This document shows positions 33,710-46,216 of a DNA stretch of 64,000 bases, piece by piece (the first letter of the stretch is position 1; every line of letters starts with the position of its first letter). Made by a program: the position numbers and the translations under genes. The notes under the pieces are model-generated. The model had not been told where the DNA came from, searched no databases, and worked only from the letters and a program-made list of their open reading frames with translations. Source of the DNA: Naganishia liquefaciens (taxonomy: Eukaryota; Basidiomycota; Tremellomycetes; Filobasidiales; Filobasidiaceae); the NCBI GenBank assembly GCA_013423385.1, contig BLZA01000016.1, positions 1 through 64,000 of the forward strand, read 5' to 3'.

Positions 33710-34927
33710 TCTTTTTGACACTCAAAGGGGAAAACGATGTTCGACTAGTATGACAGCTAGCGTAACTGCTGACGGTACCCACGGACTTGTGCCCCAAACA
33801 GTAATCGCTTATATAGTTGGAGTACTCCTTTGTGTTAATTTGCAGCTTGTTCTCCTTGATCTATGCATAGTTGTGGCTGGGACTCTAGCTGTTTTTCCAG
33901 ATCGAGCCACATCACGTACGTCTTCCTTTGAATTTAGGGACGTAAAAGATGTATCGAAGAGTATTACAAGAAAGCATGAGCTTTCGAACGAGCAACTTTC
34001 TAGCCCTCCGCCGGGGGCAGCAACACTGGTCGATATTCCGTTATGAGGTCCTGGCTATACTGTAATTGCTCTTGCCCCTGCTGCGGTGCTGCCGAATCAG
34101 TTCCATCGAAAGCATACGTTGTAAGAGTATTGTCCAAAGCCTTAATCACTAACTGCCACTCGAGCGCGCTAAACAATAGGGTAACAGCGGAAGTACAAAT
34201 TACCAGTACGAGTCTTAGAAGAGATCTGGAGGTGAATCCTTCGCCAGACTGCCTCGCGTCTCGGAGGAGCTACGCTGTTGCACGTTGATGTCGGTATATC
34301 ACAGCGAAAGGAGGAGAAAAGCTTTTGATCACACTTCGACATCACCGGTGCTGGTGTCTGACTTGCACTAAGCGTGGCCGGGCTGGGGACTGACTGGCTG
34401 GCTGCTCAACCCTCCACTAGGTTCCATCGAGCCACAATGCCTTTCCCACGCTGGCTTATAATCGCGTTAGAACTGTCGTCCGTGATGTTGACCATATTGA
34501 CTAGTATTTCCGAAAGTTATACATGCAAGGTTGAATGTTCCAGCTGGGAGGGACGATCCGATGTCCAAAATGCCATCGTGATGACTTCAAGGGGCTCCCG
34601 ATAAACAGCTAGATAACCAAATTGGTCTTGCTGTAGTATACGAACGCATCAGATGTTGTAGATCCTGCGATCTATTCTCGTAGTCGTGTCTTTCGGCGTC
34701 GCTACTTCTCGTATTCAAGGCACATTCCGCCGAATCTTACGGATTTCGCTGGCCCAATATCTCCCAATCAGAAGCATAAACGAAAAAGACTTCATGGCAG
34801 AGGGAGATTGCATGTTTTTCGCGATGTGTTACGCAGTTTTACCTTGTTTCTACCTATCTACGTTTTTTGCAGTCCATTCTCGCTCGTATCTGCCCTGTTC
34901 GCCCCAAACTTTGTCATAGAGTCCAGC
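33710..34927. other. No confident gene; one plus-strand frame with a hydrophobic segment
   Basis: A plus-strand frame at 33522-34046 has one strongly hydrophobic stretch (around VIAYIVGVLLCVNLQLVLLD) but overlaps the minus-strand candidate and lacks a family match. AGCT-type words are again frequent. Nothing else is supported before the 3' end of UBA1. Confidence 0.3.
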
Positions 34928-37900
34928 CTACTGCAAATGCACCAAAACATAGGGAACTTCAACGTCGTCACCCGTTTCCTCATCGTCACACATGATCTCT
35001 ACTATGACGCTGCGGACCCAAGGCTCTATGGGCTTCTTGCTGACTGTTTCAATCAACTCGCTCATTTTCATAGGGAGACGCTCTTTGCTCTGTTGGGCTG
35101 TCAGCATGGCTCTAGAGCGTCCAGCAGAGTAACACACCTTTGCAGCAGGAGTAAAGCTCGACCAGAGCATGGAGACCCCTGAAGAAACCATCGATACCTC
35201 GAGTTTATGTTCGTTCTTGAAGTAGTCGATGAATTCCTGCAGCGTCGGGTTGCCACGGATGTCGAAACGGTCCCAAATCGTCCACTCCGTGTTGCCGTAC
35301 TGCAAGCCGTTAGTGATCGTCCGGACCGTAGCAATGCTTAACCTACCTTGTTCTTGGCGGCGGCAATCGGCTCGGAGAAGCCAAAGAAGGGCAACGCCAA
35401 ATTGACGAAACCGTTCTTATAGTCTTCCAGCTTCTTGTGGCCGTCAATGATCTGCAGAGACGTCAGCTTGAGCTCCGACCGACTAACTTGGCCACCTACC
35501 TTGTACAGTTCCAAGCACACCAAACCAACAGCCAAAGCCGTCGTCGTCGCGATCGCCGGAATGATCTTGCCAGCAATCAACTTGGTTCGATGTCGATCGG
35601 CGGTAGTGATGCTGTAGTTGAGTGCACGCAAGTTGGATGCAGCCGTGATAAAGTCGATGTGATGATTCGAGTCATCATCCTTTTCAAAGCCAACAGGGTT
35701 CAACCTGAAGCCGGCCATATCTGACGGCTGCGGCAGACCGCTGAGAATACTGCCGACGTCCTCGTCCGCACCCTCAGTCTCGTTCGTGACGGGCTCGTCA
35801 TCTCTGACCTGAATCTTGGCAACCTTGGGCTGGAACTCGGGAATCTTCATCGTCTCGACGACGCGCTTGAAGACGGCCGGGTCGGTGTCACCCTTGAGAC
35901 CGTAGTTGAACGCATGCAGATTGGCAGCCGCGACGAGGTACTCAAAGTGAATAGGCTGCGAGGAGTCAGCCAATGCCAGGTAGGAATGCTTCGTACTCAC
36001 GTCATTAATGTCAAACTCGAGAGGATCGGGAGCTCGTTTCGGTCCCGACCAGAATGGTTGACCAGTCGATGTAACCTACAAAAAGTCAGCCAAGCCCTAC
36101 TTGATACCACTCCACACGCACCTGATCCTTTGGCAGATTGTACAACAACTGCTTGATCTCATTCACATAGTCGTCCTCAAACTTTAGCCTCGCCCACTCG
36201 ATACACTCTTCAAAGCTTCTCGGTCGCTCGCTGACCAGGTACTTGCGCACAGTCTTGAGCTGATCGAGCTGCTGTCCCGAAGCCTTGAGCTGTTCGACAA
36301 AATTGGGCGCAGAAAGGTACAAGTTGACATTGGTAGGCGGGTTGACAAAGAACTCGTCAAACTTTTCACGAGCCCACTGAATTGTGTGCTCGATGGCGTT
36401 GGGGAAGTTCTTGACGGTACACGAGGGGATCGACTTCTCGGGAGGATCCTGCGACGACGAGTAGGACTCGGTCATGAACGGAATGACAACCTGCGTGTTG
36501 GCCTTGGTACCGAGAGTACCGGATTCGAGTAACGGCTTTTGGTAAAAGACGCATCGGCGGTCCATGTACTGACGAGCGGCGACATTGTCCAAGGCGTTGG
36601 TCACGCCGTCAATCTGGGCGAAAAAGTCGTCGCCGTAGACGTCTGCAAGAGTCAGCAAAGCCCGTCCACCGCCGCGCCGCGGCACTCACTCTCAGTCTCG
36701 ACGCCAACCCGATCCTGATGCGCGATGATTTTGCCCTTCAATGCCGGGTTCATTTCGGCGACCGCAGCGGCCGCGCTCTCCGCCTTGAACTTGCCAACAT
36801 CCTTGGCTCGGAACAAGAATTGTCGGTTCAAGTTGCTCTTTTCGATTGTATCCAAGTCGGTCACATGGATTACGCCGTGACCTTCACTACCCAAGCCCAT
36901 CATACTCCAGTTTTTGAGCATCTCACAACCGATAGCACCGGATCCGACCAAGAACTGTCGCTGCTCGTTGATCTTTTGCTGGAACTTGGCACCGAACACG
37001 GCAATCTGGCCATCGTATCGCGAGTTGATCGGCTGACAGTCATCCTCGTGAGGCAATTCCGTGGGAAGCGACTCGAGCGAGTCAAAGTACATGGACTGTA
37101 CCATGGGGTGGAACTTGGCGCTGATCGCCTTGAGCACTTCCTGTGCAACAAAGCCACCAATGACGGCAACCATGGGCGATACTTCACCGCTCGACTGGTA
37201 CGCGAGTTCCGTCAGGACCTTGTCGTCGAGTTCGTCGGTGTTGCCGGCATCCTTGGCAATCTGCTTGGCAAGCTCAATCACGAGTTTACCATCGTGCGGG
37301 TGTCGTGGTCGAGGCAGGCGACCGTGCTGATCAACAAAGGCAGCGAGAGCCTGGAAGCCAACGTGCAGGGTTGCAGGACGGTCAAACTTGGCAAAGTCGG
37401 TGATGAACAATTCCGGCGATTTCAAGCTCTCTCGGAGGGATTTCTACAAAAGGGTCAGAGGGTCAGCGAGTCCCCCTGACACAAGCAAACCACTTACGAA
37501 TTCAATGACCTTGGGCATCTTGACCTGAGTAAAGATACCTCCCGAAACATAGTCGCTCAGGTTGGATGTGTCACCGACAGAGAACGTGTAAGGGCCTACA
37601 GATGTCAGCGAGAGTCTAATACCGTTCTACTACACTCACCCTTGACGGTCACCTTTCTCGGTTCGCACCCGTTCAATTCGGTCATTCCCTTGACTTCGCT
37701 AAACGTCACGTAATCTCCGTCCTCCAAGCCATGACGCGACTCCTCGAGACCGGTCACGATACCGTCGGCGTCACGGTCAATAGAAGCGATCATGCCGGTC
37801 AACGGCGACTCGCCGGTCGGGTCGACGCAGGTGAATTTCGAGCCAAAATCATTGAAGACCGATCTGCAAGACGTAAGCCATTGAAAGTAGACGAGAGAGT

Positions 37901-39176
37901 GAAACTCACCCAAAGAGACCTCGCACATCGGCGCTGATGAATGCGATTCCGTTGGCATGACAGTAGTCGTTGATCTCGAGTTGCTTTGCCAGCGGCGTGT
38001 TGGTCATGACAACGACCTGGTACTTCTTGACCATATCGATCGTAACCTCGGGGTAACCGGTGACCTCATGCACAGGCACGTAGCTGTTGAGCTCGGCGAG
38101 CCGCGGCGCCGTGACGGATGCGCGGGATTTGCCGATATCTTCCTCACGAAGGAAGAACTGGGGAATAGGTGTCAGTGGTATCCACGGAATTTGGAGTCTG
38201 GAAAGACGAGCGGAGCAAGGAGGAAGATCCAGACTTCGCGATAATCCTGCTATCTGTGGGGGCGAAGATGAGGGTGGTCTATACGGACAGGCGAGCACAT
38301 CTGTACATCCCCGCGTTCTCAGCCTGCTGTCGCAGACGACCGCGGACGAGCAATCAATTCAAACGACATTCCCGAGGCCTCGGACGCTCTGTGGTGATAG
38401 CTCCGCGTTCCCGTGCCGGTCGATACGCGATCTCTATCGAGGAAGGCCACTACCGTCGATAAACTGACCAGAAGCGAAATCGCCCATTCGCTGCTCGTCC
38501 CGGTGCGTCTCCTCAGGGCCCTGCTAGAATCTTTGCTCAAGAATGCCCTTGGGCATGACTCCCTGCATCGCCCTGTTCGATGATCCTCGTTCGATGTGGT
38601 AAAACCCCAACAATTGCCTTGAGGATGCTTCGCCCCGCTCGAGGTGCCATCACCACCAGGTGTCATCCACTTGTTGAATGACCAAATCAACGACAAAAGG
38701 TCCGGACGTCTGCTCTTCGCTCGACCGCGCGACGTCTTCTTGCCCATCCTTTGACAACCAAAGGCCTCCTCACCTCGGCACTTCCTTGAGTCCAAGCAAG
38801 GCTCACCCGTCTCGCGCTTCCGTAAACGCTTGACGAGAGAGGTATTCTGAACCGTCCCACAACGGCTCCAAGCCCACGGCAACCCCTATTCTCGCCTTCG
38901 TCCGAATTCCTCTCGCTCGCTCCGCTCGCCGCCCATCACGCAACTCACCTGCGTTCCCAAATCCCCCACCTCGGCCTTGCCTTCATCCCACACACCCACG
39001 GCCTTTACTCCAGCCAACACGACATTCTTCGCCACCTCGACCCCCAACCCTTTCATCCCGACCACCAACACCTCGCTCCCCGCCATCCTCCGCATGGCCT
39101 CGTGTCCCAACACATAGAGCTGCCGCGAGTAGAGCGACTCGTCGATTTCCTGGGCGTCTACTTGCATGGCGGACAT
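34928..39176 (-). CDS. UBA1: Ubiquitin-activating enzyme E1 (UBA1), 1026 aa, 10 exons
   Basis: Exons are 39176-38949, 38157-37910, 37863-37640, 37595-37498, 37443-36690, 36642-36122, 36075-36001, 35955-35500, 35451-35347 and 35299-34928; every junction keeps frame. The length matches yeast Uba1 (1024 aa). Visible parts are the inactive N-terminal adenylation half ([12 protein letters not shown]), the active ATP-binding half (GSGAIGCE near 432), and the catalytic cysteine in [11 protein letters not shown] (about Cys592). The C-terminal ubiquitin-fold domain ends in VPYVLVHLQ. The enzyme adenylates ubiquitin with ATP and passes it as a thioester to E2 enzymes in cytosol and nucleus; it is normally essential. 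Intron 1 is 791 nt, whereas the other eight are about 40-60 nt. The start was placed at 39176 for the closest fit to the family N-terminus. Confidence 0.95.
38158..38948 (-). other. Unusually long first intron of UBA1 (791 nt)
   Basis: It is bounded by GTGAGT and CCCCAG and splits the conserved DLGTQ / FFLREEDIG junction of UBA1. Its length contrasts with all other introns of the gene. It holds no motif I recognise; an intronic regulatory element or small RNA is possible but not shown. Confidence 0.7.
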
Positions 39177-41713
39177 GGTTTGTAGTGGATATGGGGCAGT
39201 GGATATGGGTGGCAAGGCAGATAGATGGGCAAGGGGAGAGACAAGTGACTTGTAGACGCTCGACGCTGACTCACGATGACGCGGCGATCGGGGAGCACCA
39301 AGCGGAGATTCGTTGGGGTGATGTCCGTGCGCGAGGGAAGGAAGGGGTCAACTAATAATTAAGTAGGACTTTGATTGCTCTGGGATCCCCAAGCTATAGC
39401 TAGCTATGTTGCAGAAGATGTGAAAGCTGAGGATTGAACAGCAATCAGCGGGCATCAGAGAAATGCCTTTGTCAATCTGCAAGAACTGCACGTCTATTAG
39501 AGAGCATGAACCTTTCCATGCATATGTCATATCTGCAATACAAGCCATAATTCATCTACATCGAGACCAACTTTGCAAATCGCAACACTCTTCCGCAATG
39601 GGGCAATCCTTTGTCTTTTGGTGCGTGTTCTTCACATCGGCCGGAATTCTCTGTTGGTAGTCTGCGGCAATATCTGTTTCCACCGAAATTGGAGTTGGCA
39701 GCGAATATTGACACGTCCCCAACTTTCGCACAATAGTCGCGGGCGCCCATCTGAATGATTGCGCAACAGCTCTTCTTCGACACTTCATGCATGCAGACTT
39801 TGACTCTATCGTGTTGCCGGAAATAATCTTCTTGACTTGTTCGGCCAATGTGGCTCATTCGAAGATCTCCTCGCCAAGGCATCATGTATCAAGAGTCACT
39901 CTGGTTGTGATTCAACGTGGTTGCCATCTCTTTTAACTTGACCTTGAGAGACTCCAGCACTCGAAGCACTTCCTCCACCTCCAACTCAGCTGACAGTACG
40001 CGAACGGCTTGTTGCTGGCCTCTTGCGCTCTCGGTCCACGATATATTTCCTGGTTCCAAGCTACCTTGAAACATGTTTTGAAACATCGCTCTAATACGTA
40101 AATGCTTGAGATTTTCTGTCCCGAGGGAACGCATTGCCAACAATGCCTTTTCCCGTAAGTGTGTATCGGTATCCACCCAAAACACAATCCACCTCGAAAT
40201 CGGATTCCTCAATCGTCACCTATTTCATAAGCTCGAATGTCATGAATGACAACTCGAGCGCGAGCGCGGAAGCGCCGCCACCATCCTTTGGGAGGTCTTC
40301 CATCAAGGCATCTGCTTTGTTGTGATCTGCAGGAGGGACGGAAGCATCCCTGTGGGGGATTGGTACTTAGAGATGAGCGACTAGATCATCTCATCAGTTG
40401 TGTGGTGGTCTCTCAGACCACTATTCTGCGTTCTAATCATCATAGTTCGTATGATCTAGTAGCAAGCGCCTTCTTCAGGCCTTGTTCCCAACATCGAACC
40501 TGTTTGAGGAAGAGGGCGGAAAGGAGTAGAGCTAAGCTTTTGAACATAATTGCAGGAGGAGGAAGCCAACAGCCAAGTGTTACATACAACCCAAAGTATC
40601 GGTAATCTGAGCGCAAGAGCCTAGAGCCCTCCTTTGAGGTTCTGCACTTTAGCATCTTTTGTGACGACAAAGCGCGAAACAAAGGTCATTCTCAGCGGAG
40701 CATAGTGGGGCTTAAATGGCAGTGATCGACAGGTAATGGCAGTGATCAACAGGTGGTGGCTGACGACAAGGACATGTAACTCTTGTATGCACATGGGCAG
40801 GTCAGTGTAACGGACGTGGTTTTTCTTTTCTTTTCAATTGACCATCCTGGGCAGCAAGCGCCTTTGATCATTTTGGTCAGAAAGCGTCTAGAAAATATAA
40901 TGGTATCGAAGGGTAAAGATGCTCGAACAGCTTAAAGTACATGGGTATAATGCTCACAACCACCGTCACAGGCTCGAGTACGGCCAAAGGGGGAACATTC
41001 TGCAATACCACTCGAGGCTTGATACCGAAAGACGGTTCTTCCGGGTTCGAGACGGGCACCAGCCTGACTGGCGATATCGCACAAAGCAGGAGCAGCGTTT
41101 TTTACATGCCCAATGAGCAACTGTTTTGTGAAAATACCCAGAATCTTGCTCGAGGGGGCAAACTGGTTACAGCACAAGGGCGGAGGGATTACCGGGCATG
41201 GGTACTGTCCGGAAGCGACCTCAGATGTACTGAAGACTGAAGCTTGATTCAAGCTAAAGAATAATGCGAGATTCCGGTGGGATTTCGCGCCGCATAGTCA
41301 GACTCGCTGCTACTGTGAATGGGTGTCATGCATGACATCCTTACCGCTCACTAGGTGAAACCAGGGGTTGTACATTCAATGTGTAGTACCAGAAACCATG
41401 TATCTTTCTGCACTGATATACATGAAATCCAGTGTTACCGAGTGCTGAGCTGTCATTTCATGTAGCAGAGAAAGTAACCTATATCAGTTTCTTGATTTTT
41501 CTTCTGGATCGGGTCAAAAGAAAACGAGTCCATTCTTAGAAACCCTCTCGCCAGCCCATAATAGCACCTCTTTTTCTATTTTACGCACGTGAATATCGAC
41601 GAATTCTGCATCCGAACTCGGGGAGCGCGCGCATATCTCCAACGTGAGGTTAAACCCCCCAATAAGCCCGACACCGTGCCGTCTCCCGTCAATCCTCCCT
41701 GTGTTCGCCCATC
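39177..41713. other. Gene-poor 2.5 kb between UBA1 and EMC10
   Basis: It contains the UBA1 promoter side, one weak minus-strand candidate (39556-40212) and the upstream flank of EMC10. A plus-strand frame at 40941-41240 has no motif. No RNA gene was recognised. Confidence 0.4.
39556..40212 (-). pseudogene. Two in-phase unrecognised frames: helical part plus Cys-rich part
   Basis: Frames at 40212-39889 (about 107 codons, helical, VLRVLESLKVKLKEM) and 39885-39556 (about 109 codons, Cys-rich, VCMHEVSKKSCC and YCRRL...RCEEHAP) share the same phase and are split only by a stop at 39889-39891. Both look protein-like. They may be one decayed gene or two exons around a missed intron. There is no family assignment. 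Confidence 0.25.
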
Positions 41714-43078
41714 ATGAGGCTCCCACATCTCCTCGCTCTCGCCGCAAGCGCTCTCGCCGCCGCATCTGCATCCCACCACACATCATACACCATCCACCGC
41801 CGTCTCCTCGATCCCTCCCACCCTGCACCATTCACGCCATACGGAACCGTGGAAACTGACATCGACGTCGCATCCTATGCCCTTGCCCTGCAAGCAAATA
41901 CCGGAGCCGTCGTACCGCCCCGAGGCAAGTTTGTTCCTGCAGGATACAGCGAGGCAGCAGAGGAAGGAGAAGTGGATGTTTTCCGTTCGTGGGTTCAGGT
42001 TGCGGTGGAGATTCCGGGAAGGGATGAGGAGGAGTGGCCGAAAAGTGCGGTGAAAGCGGTGAGCGTCATTTTACGAACGATTCGATGGCGTGCTTGCAAG
42101 GCTGTTGTTGTCCGGCGTGGTGAGCGAGTGTCAGGAGGGATATGCGTCCGTCATAGGACGGTCCGTTATGCATTTTCTCGTACAGTTAGCTCATCGTTAT
42201 ATCGAAGACGAACGCACACTCGAAAGAACTACGATGGCGTGCGAAATGCGATGCTGCTGGAAACGATTGATGTTTCCTAGGGACCGTGCGAGAATACCGG
42301 TTCTCGAGGAGAGCCGCTCCTGTTTTCTCGCAATGTGATGTTTGGCTATTTCTGCGGGATCACACAGTGTAACTCTTATTGTGAGACTTTCAAGTCCAAA
42401 TATCACCGTCGGTATCGATTGACGTACTGTTCCCTCAACGGGACTTGGGCCATATTCGAACCGCCCGTGACAACGCGAAATCTCCATTTTCTATCCCATC
42501 CGCAAGGCCTGGCACACAGATTCCACACGCCCGCAAGCGATATCTGCCACCTCATCCCTTCCAGATCGCTGATTTCACTACGTCCCTCCCAGTGCCAGCT
42601 TATCGACGCAACAAGAGAAACCATAACGCTTCACCTATCTACGCATACAGCCCCTTCATCGTCAGGTGAACTTGAGACGCATCCCGCGCTCCAGCCGTAC
42701 GCTGTCACATATCGATTGCAATCGAATTCAAGCCAAAGCGCTTGCGTCGGGTTGTCCGATGATTTCAAAGTACCCCTCAATTGGAACGGTGAAGCGTCGC
42801 GAGAGATTGAAGTCGTTCTCAAAACAAAAGATGTGCTGTCCAGGTGCGTGTCTAGTCTCCTTTCACGCCACTCGTCATGAGCTAATCATTCTATCAGTCC
42901 CATGCCGCTGACAGCCTCAATACCTAACGCCCAAAGCTCGACTCCCGACAATAAACCACCCGTCGAGAAATCCTTCTTTCAAAAGTACTGGGTTTACATT
43001 GTAGGAGCTGGTATGGCGATCGCGCTGATGGGAACGCAGGAACCGCCGCAAGGCCAGCAGGCTGGAGCTTCAAAGTGA
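41714..43078 (+). CDS. EMC10: ER membrane protein complex subunit 10 (EMC10)-like, 258 aa, 3 exons
   Basis: Exons are 41714-42058, 42593-42843 and 42898-43078, in frame. The protein begins with a signal peptide (MRLPHLLALAASALAAASA) and continues with a luminal beta-rich region (YTIHRRLLDP, then KACQLIDATRETITLHL). It ends with the EMC10-like C-terminus: EKSFFQKYW, one membrane helix and a short Gln/Gly-rich tail. EMC10 is a luminal subunit of the EMC insertase, which inserts and folds multi-pass membrane proteins at the ER. Intron 1 is 534 nt, long for this genome. The assignment rests on the signal peptide, the conserved C-terminal FFQKYW block and overall length. Confidence 0.8.
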
Positions 43079-43370
43079 TAATGATCATGAATTTCGGCTG
43101 CAGAGTCGAGCTGGACTATCCAGCCGAGTTGTATAGGCGTAACGTATTCACCATGCCCGTTCGCTGGACGGCGAGATACCAAGGCCATAAACAGTCTACG
43201 ACCCGGAATGAAGACAATGCCAATCACACAATACGCGGGGTTTTCAATACACGCTTGAAAGGCTTATTCTCTCTTTTGGGCACGCCCTGTCCTTTCCATG
43301 CCGTGCCTGTTAAAGGATTGTACAACTCGGTAACGGATGCATCAACAGCAAAATCACGTGGAAACACCGT

Positions 43371-45688
43371 CTAATTCGTACGCAATGGACGACCGATCTC
43401 GGGCCTTGGCGACAATAGCCAAAATCTCTTCCTCCTGCCAGAGCCAATGAAGACGTCATTGTCAGGCAACCCCCAGAGCATGTAGTTCTCGCGACTGACC
43501 TTTGGACCCGCGAAACGCGAGCGCATATACAATGTCCACAGAAGTCCCAGGGCAATGTAGATGCCTCCAACAAAGGCCGTTACTGACGGCAATTATCAGT
43601 CAATCATATACCAGATAGGTTCAGCCACATGGCGTACCATAGTTCATGTTGCCTGCTGTCACTGGCTGAGCAGTCTGTGAGTGGCATGAACACAGGTTAC
43701 ACAATGCATTGGCGCCATACCATGGTGTACGGAAAACAAAAAATGACCGTGGACTGCAAGACAAAGAAAATCGAAATCACGTTGCAGACGATACCAAAGA
43801 TGCTTCCCAGATTGTATAATCGTTTTGGGTGGTGGTTATTCAAGAATTTTCTTCCTCCGGTAAGCATGAGCATCACGGGCACAACTTTGAGCGGTACGAC
43901 AAGCTGATCGTTAGCGAAGCACATGACGATATAGGTTTCGCTCACTGTAACTGGATTGGAGCAAAACCACAGCTGTTCCCAGAAGGGATGAGAAGGCGTT
44001 GGTAGAGCCGAACTGCACTAGACCTGAGTTTCTTGGGTTACTGTGTGCAACCTATCCCCGTGACCTTTCTGCTTACCAAACAAGGCGGCCGCCACACCGG
44101 CCACCGTCAACCCAAGGATTGGCTGACCGTTGACTATCGTTTGGAATTGCCTCGAAAACGGCAACCCCTTGTCACGGCCAATGGACATGGCCAATCTTGC
44201 AGCAGTCAATTCGCAGCCCCGGGAACCATATGTGAAAAGAAAGGCCACCAAGAGCATATAAATAACGGTAAAGGCTTTGGACCCAGTCGCATTCATGCAA
44301 ATCTGAGCGAATGGTAGGCTGATCAGAAGGGGAAATTGTCAGTCCTAGGACGGGAGGCATCAACTCAGCTCAACTTACCCATATACAGTGCTCAGCATTG
44401 CGTCGAGATCATCAATCGCAAAGAGCATGCTCAGCAGAATGATGAGCCCGCTGATGCCGCCAACAAGAATCGTCATGTTGAGCACCTTGGGACCTTCCAC
44501 TTCTGGTCGCGGCATCTCCTCACTGATGTGGAAGACGATATCGATACCGATGAAAGAAAAAGCCGATTGCAGGAGTCCGAGAAGCCACGGAATAACCATG
44601 TTGTCCCATCCGGAACTATTGGAGGTTGCAGTAAAAACAAAGGACTGGACAGGCGATCAGCAAAGTACATATTTTTCCGTCACGCGCTAAACTGACAGCT
44701 GAGGCTTTGTTCTTAGACAGCGCAAAGATCACGATAAACAATGTCAAGCATCCCAGCACAGACAGGATCATCATGCCGGTATCTAGCCATCGATTTAACC
44801 TGACTCATAGAATCAGTACGAAGATCCACGTTGAAGCATCGACTGACCTCGGCGGAAATGCTAGACAGGTCACCCATCCGATTACGACGACGGCCAGGTA
44901 GATACCGTACGCCATGCTCGTAGATGGGGCGAAATCGGGATTGATCACTACGCCTATGGATTGGTACAAATTGGCTGAGGTCTGACGGTCAGCGCTATAG
45001 GGATACCGCATAAGCAAAGGACATACAAGCCAGATACGCCTGAGTCGCTACACCCGACCACAATCCCACCATATTTGTTGTCGCTGTCAACCAACTGACG
45101 AGCGGTCTCCACCTATACCATGATATCCGTTAGCATTGTTGACTCAGGCTGGGCACGATGACATTTACCTTGTGGACGTAAAAACGCTCGACCAGTGATA
45201 CTGGAATCTCAGTATCAGTTTCTTGTGATACCTTTGATGAGTCTATTGTCGACGTACTTGCCCTCCCGCTGTCGGATACACCGCAAAGATCTCGCCAAGG
45301 CTCAACGTCAACGCCAGATTGCACAGAATGGCGTAGACGAATCCCCATATCAATGACGATGGTCCGCCGGTCGCTAAACCGCTCCCTAGTGAGACAACGA
45401 GGACACACCAAGTATTTCTGCATTAAATTGAGCGACAGCTTGAGGGGGACAGCAGACTATGACTCACAACACGGCAAACGACAAGCCAAACGCAGAGAGT
45501 CCCGAGAAAGCGGTCTTCTCCTTTACTTCTCCCTTCGAAGTCTGGCCGTATTCCAAGCCTCTGACGGATTCCCCGTCGAGCACATCCACGATTCTTGAAG
45601 AATGGACGACGGTCTTGTCGTCCAAAGCTGCCTTGTCGGCTACGGATCGGGCTTGAGATCTGCTGCGATTTCTGATTGACGATGACAT
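43371..45688 (-). CDS. APC-superfamily amino acid/GABA/choline permease, 572 aa, 12 exons
   Basis: Exons are 45688-45468, 45417-45258, 45200-45169, 45112-45027, 44974-44848, 44799-44697, 44644-44379, 44318-44077, 44023-43946, 43884-43721, 43665-43638 and 43582-43371; all junctions keep frame. The protein has a charged cytosolic N-terminus, then about 12 membrane helices. Family motifs are GGPSSLIWGFVYA and LGEIFAVYPTAGGQ near the start, the SEEMPRP loop, and SRGCELTAARLA with GRDKGLPF. The SYIVPVMLMLTGGR helix and the C-terminal NMNYVTAFVGG helix with a FAGP-type tail follow. This is the fungal amino acid-choline transporter (ACT) type. It lies head-to-head with the copper amine oxidase (528 bp apart), which suggests import of an amine or an amino-acid-like nitrogen source; the exact substrate cannot be read from sequence. 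Confidence 0.92.
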
Positions 45689-45913
45689 GGCCGATGTATC
45701 GCGCTACTAAAGGGATTGCGAGATTTCGCGGAGACTTGCCACTTATAGCGACCGAAGGTGTGCATTGGGAGGCTTTGCGGTAAGTGTCTTGCCTTCTCAA
45801 ATGCATGCTGAGGCGTCCAACTGCTATCATAGCGAGACGGATATAGCTAAGAATTATGCAATATCTTGCCTTGAATTGGCGAAACAAGCGAACTGCATCC
45901 GCCCAACCAGGCT

Positions 45914-45924
45914 CTTATCTTATC
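45914..45924. promoter_or_regulatory. Tandem GATA-factor sites in the permease/amine oxidase promoter
   Basis: CTTATCTTATC holds two overlapping CTTATC words (GATAAG on the minus strand), the core site of AreA/Nit2-type nitrogen regulators. It lies about 226 bp from the permease ATG and 293 bp from the oxidase ATG. Nitrogen control of both genes is inference from site and context. Confidence 0.6.
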
Positions 45925-46013
45925 TCGCTAATCTTGCTATACCCACCAACCTTGCTGTACGGTCGCCAATCTCGCCAATGTCGCCAGCCGGCCCCTTTCA
46001 GCGAGATATCCAG

Positions 46014-46032
46014 CCGATTACGGTGCGGACCG
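46014..46032. promoter_or_regulatory. Candidate Zn cluster operator CCG-N4-CGG / CGG-N6-CCG
   Basis: CCGATTACGG is an everted CCG-N4-CGG pair, the spacing known for Uga3-type activators of yeast GABA genes. It is followed by GGACCG, so the second CGG also forms CGG-N6-CCG. It lies about 193 bp upstream of the amine oxidase ATG, and a Zn(II)2Cys6 gene sits just past the oxidase. Binding is not shown. Confidence 0.45.
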
Positions 46033-46140
46033 ATACCAGCCGAGAATGGCTGGCGAGACAACCGAATGATTGGGAAGGCCTAGGGTACTAGACACACCAC
46101 GCTTGAACGTAATATCGCGAAAGGTGCTCATTAGCATAAG

Positions 46141-46165
46141 CATATATATATATATATACATATAT
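46141..46165. repeat. AT microsatellite / TATA-like tract
   Basis: An alternating AT run with one CA interruption ends about 50 bp upstream of the amine oxidase ATG. It may act as a TATA-like or nucleosome-poor tract. Confidence 0.6.
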
Positions 46166-46216
46166 GCCGCACAGGACAATTGCTCTTTCATTTTCCCAGC
46201 TCACAAACAAGACAAC

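Noticed and set aside
36718-37479. 253-codon plus-strand frame
   Set aside because: It lies entirely antisense to UBA1 exon 5 and its flank and mirrors high-GC third codon positions.
38319-38882. 187-codon minus-strand frame inside the UBA1 first intron
   Set aside because: It falls wholly within an intron required by the conserved UBA1 protein and lacks any motif.
41021-41060. GGGTTCGAGAC word resembling a tRNA B box
   Set aside because: No A box at suitable distance and no cloverleaf could be drawn; not called a tRNA.
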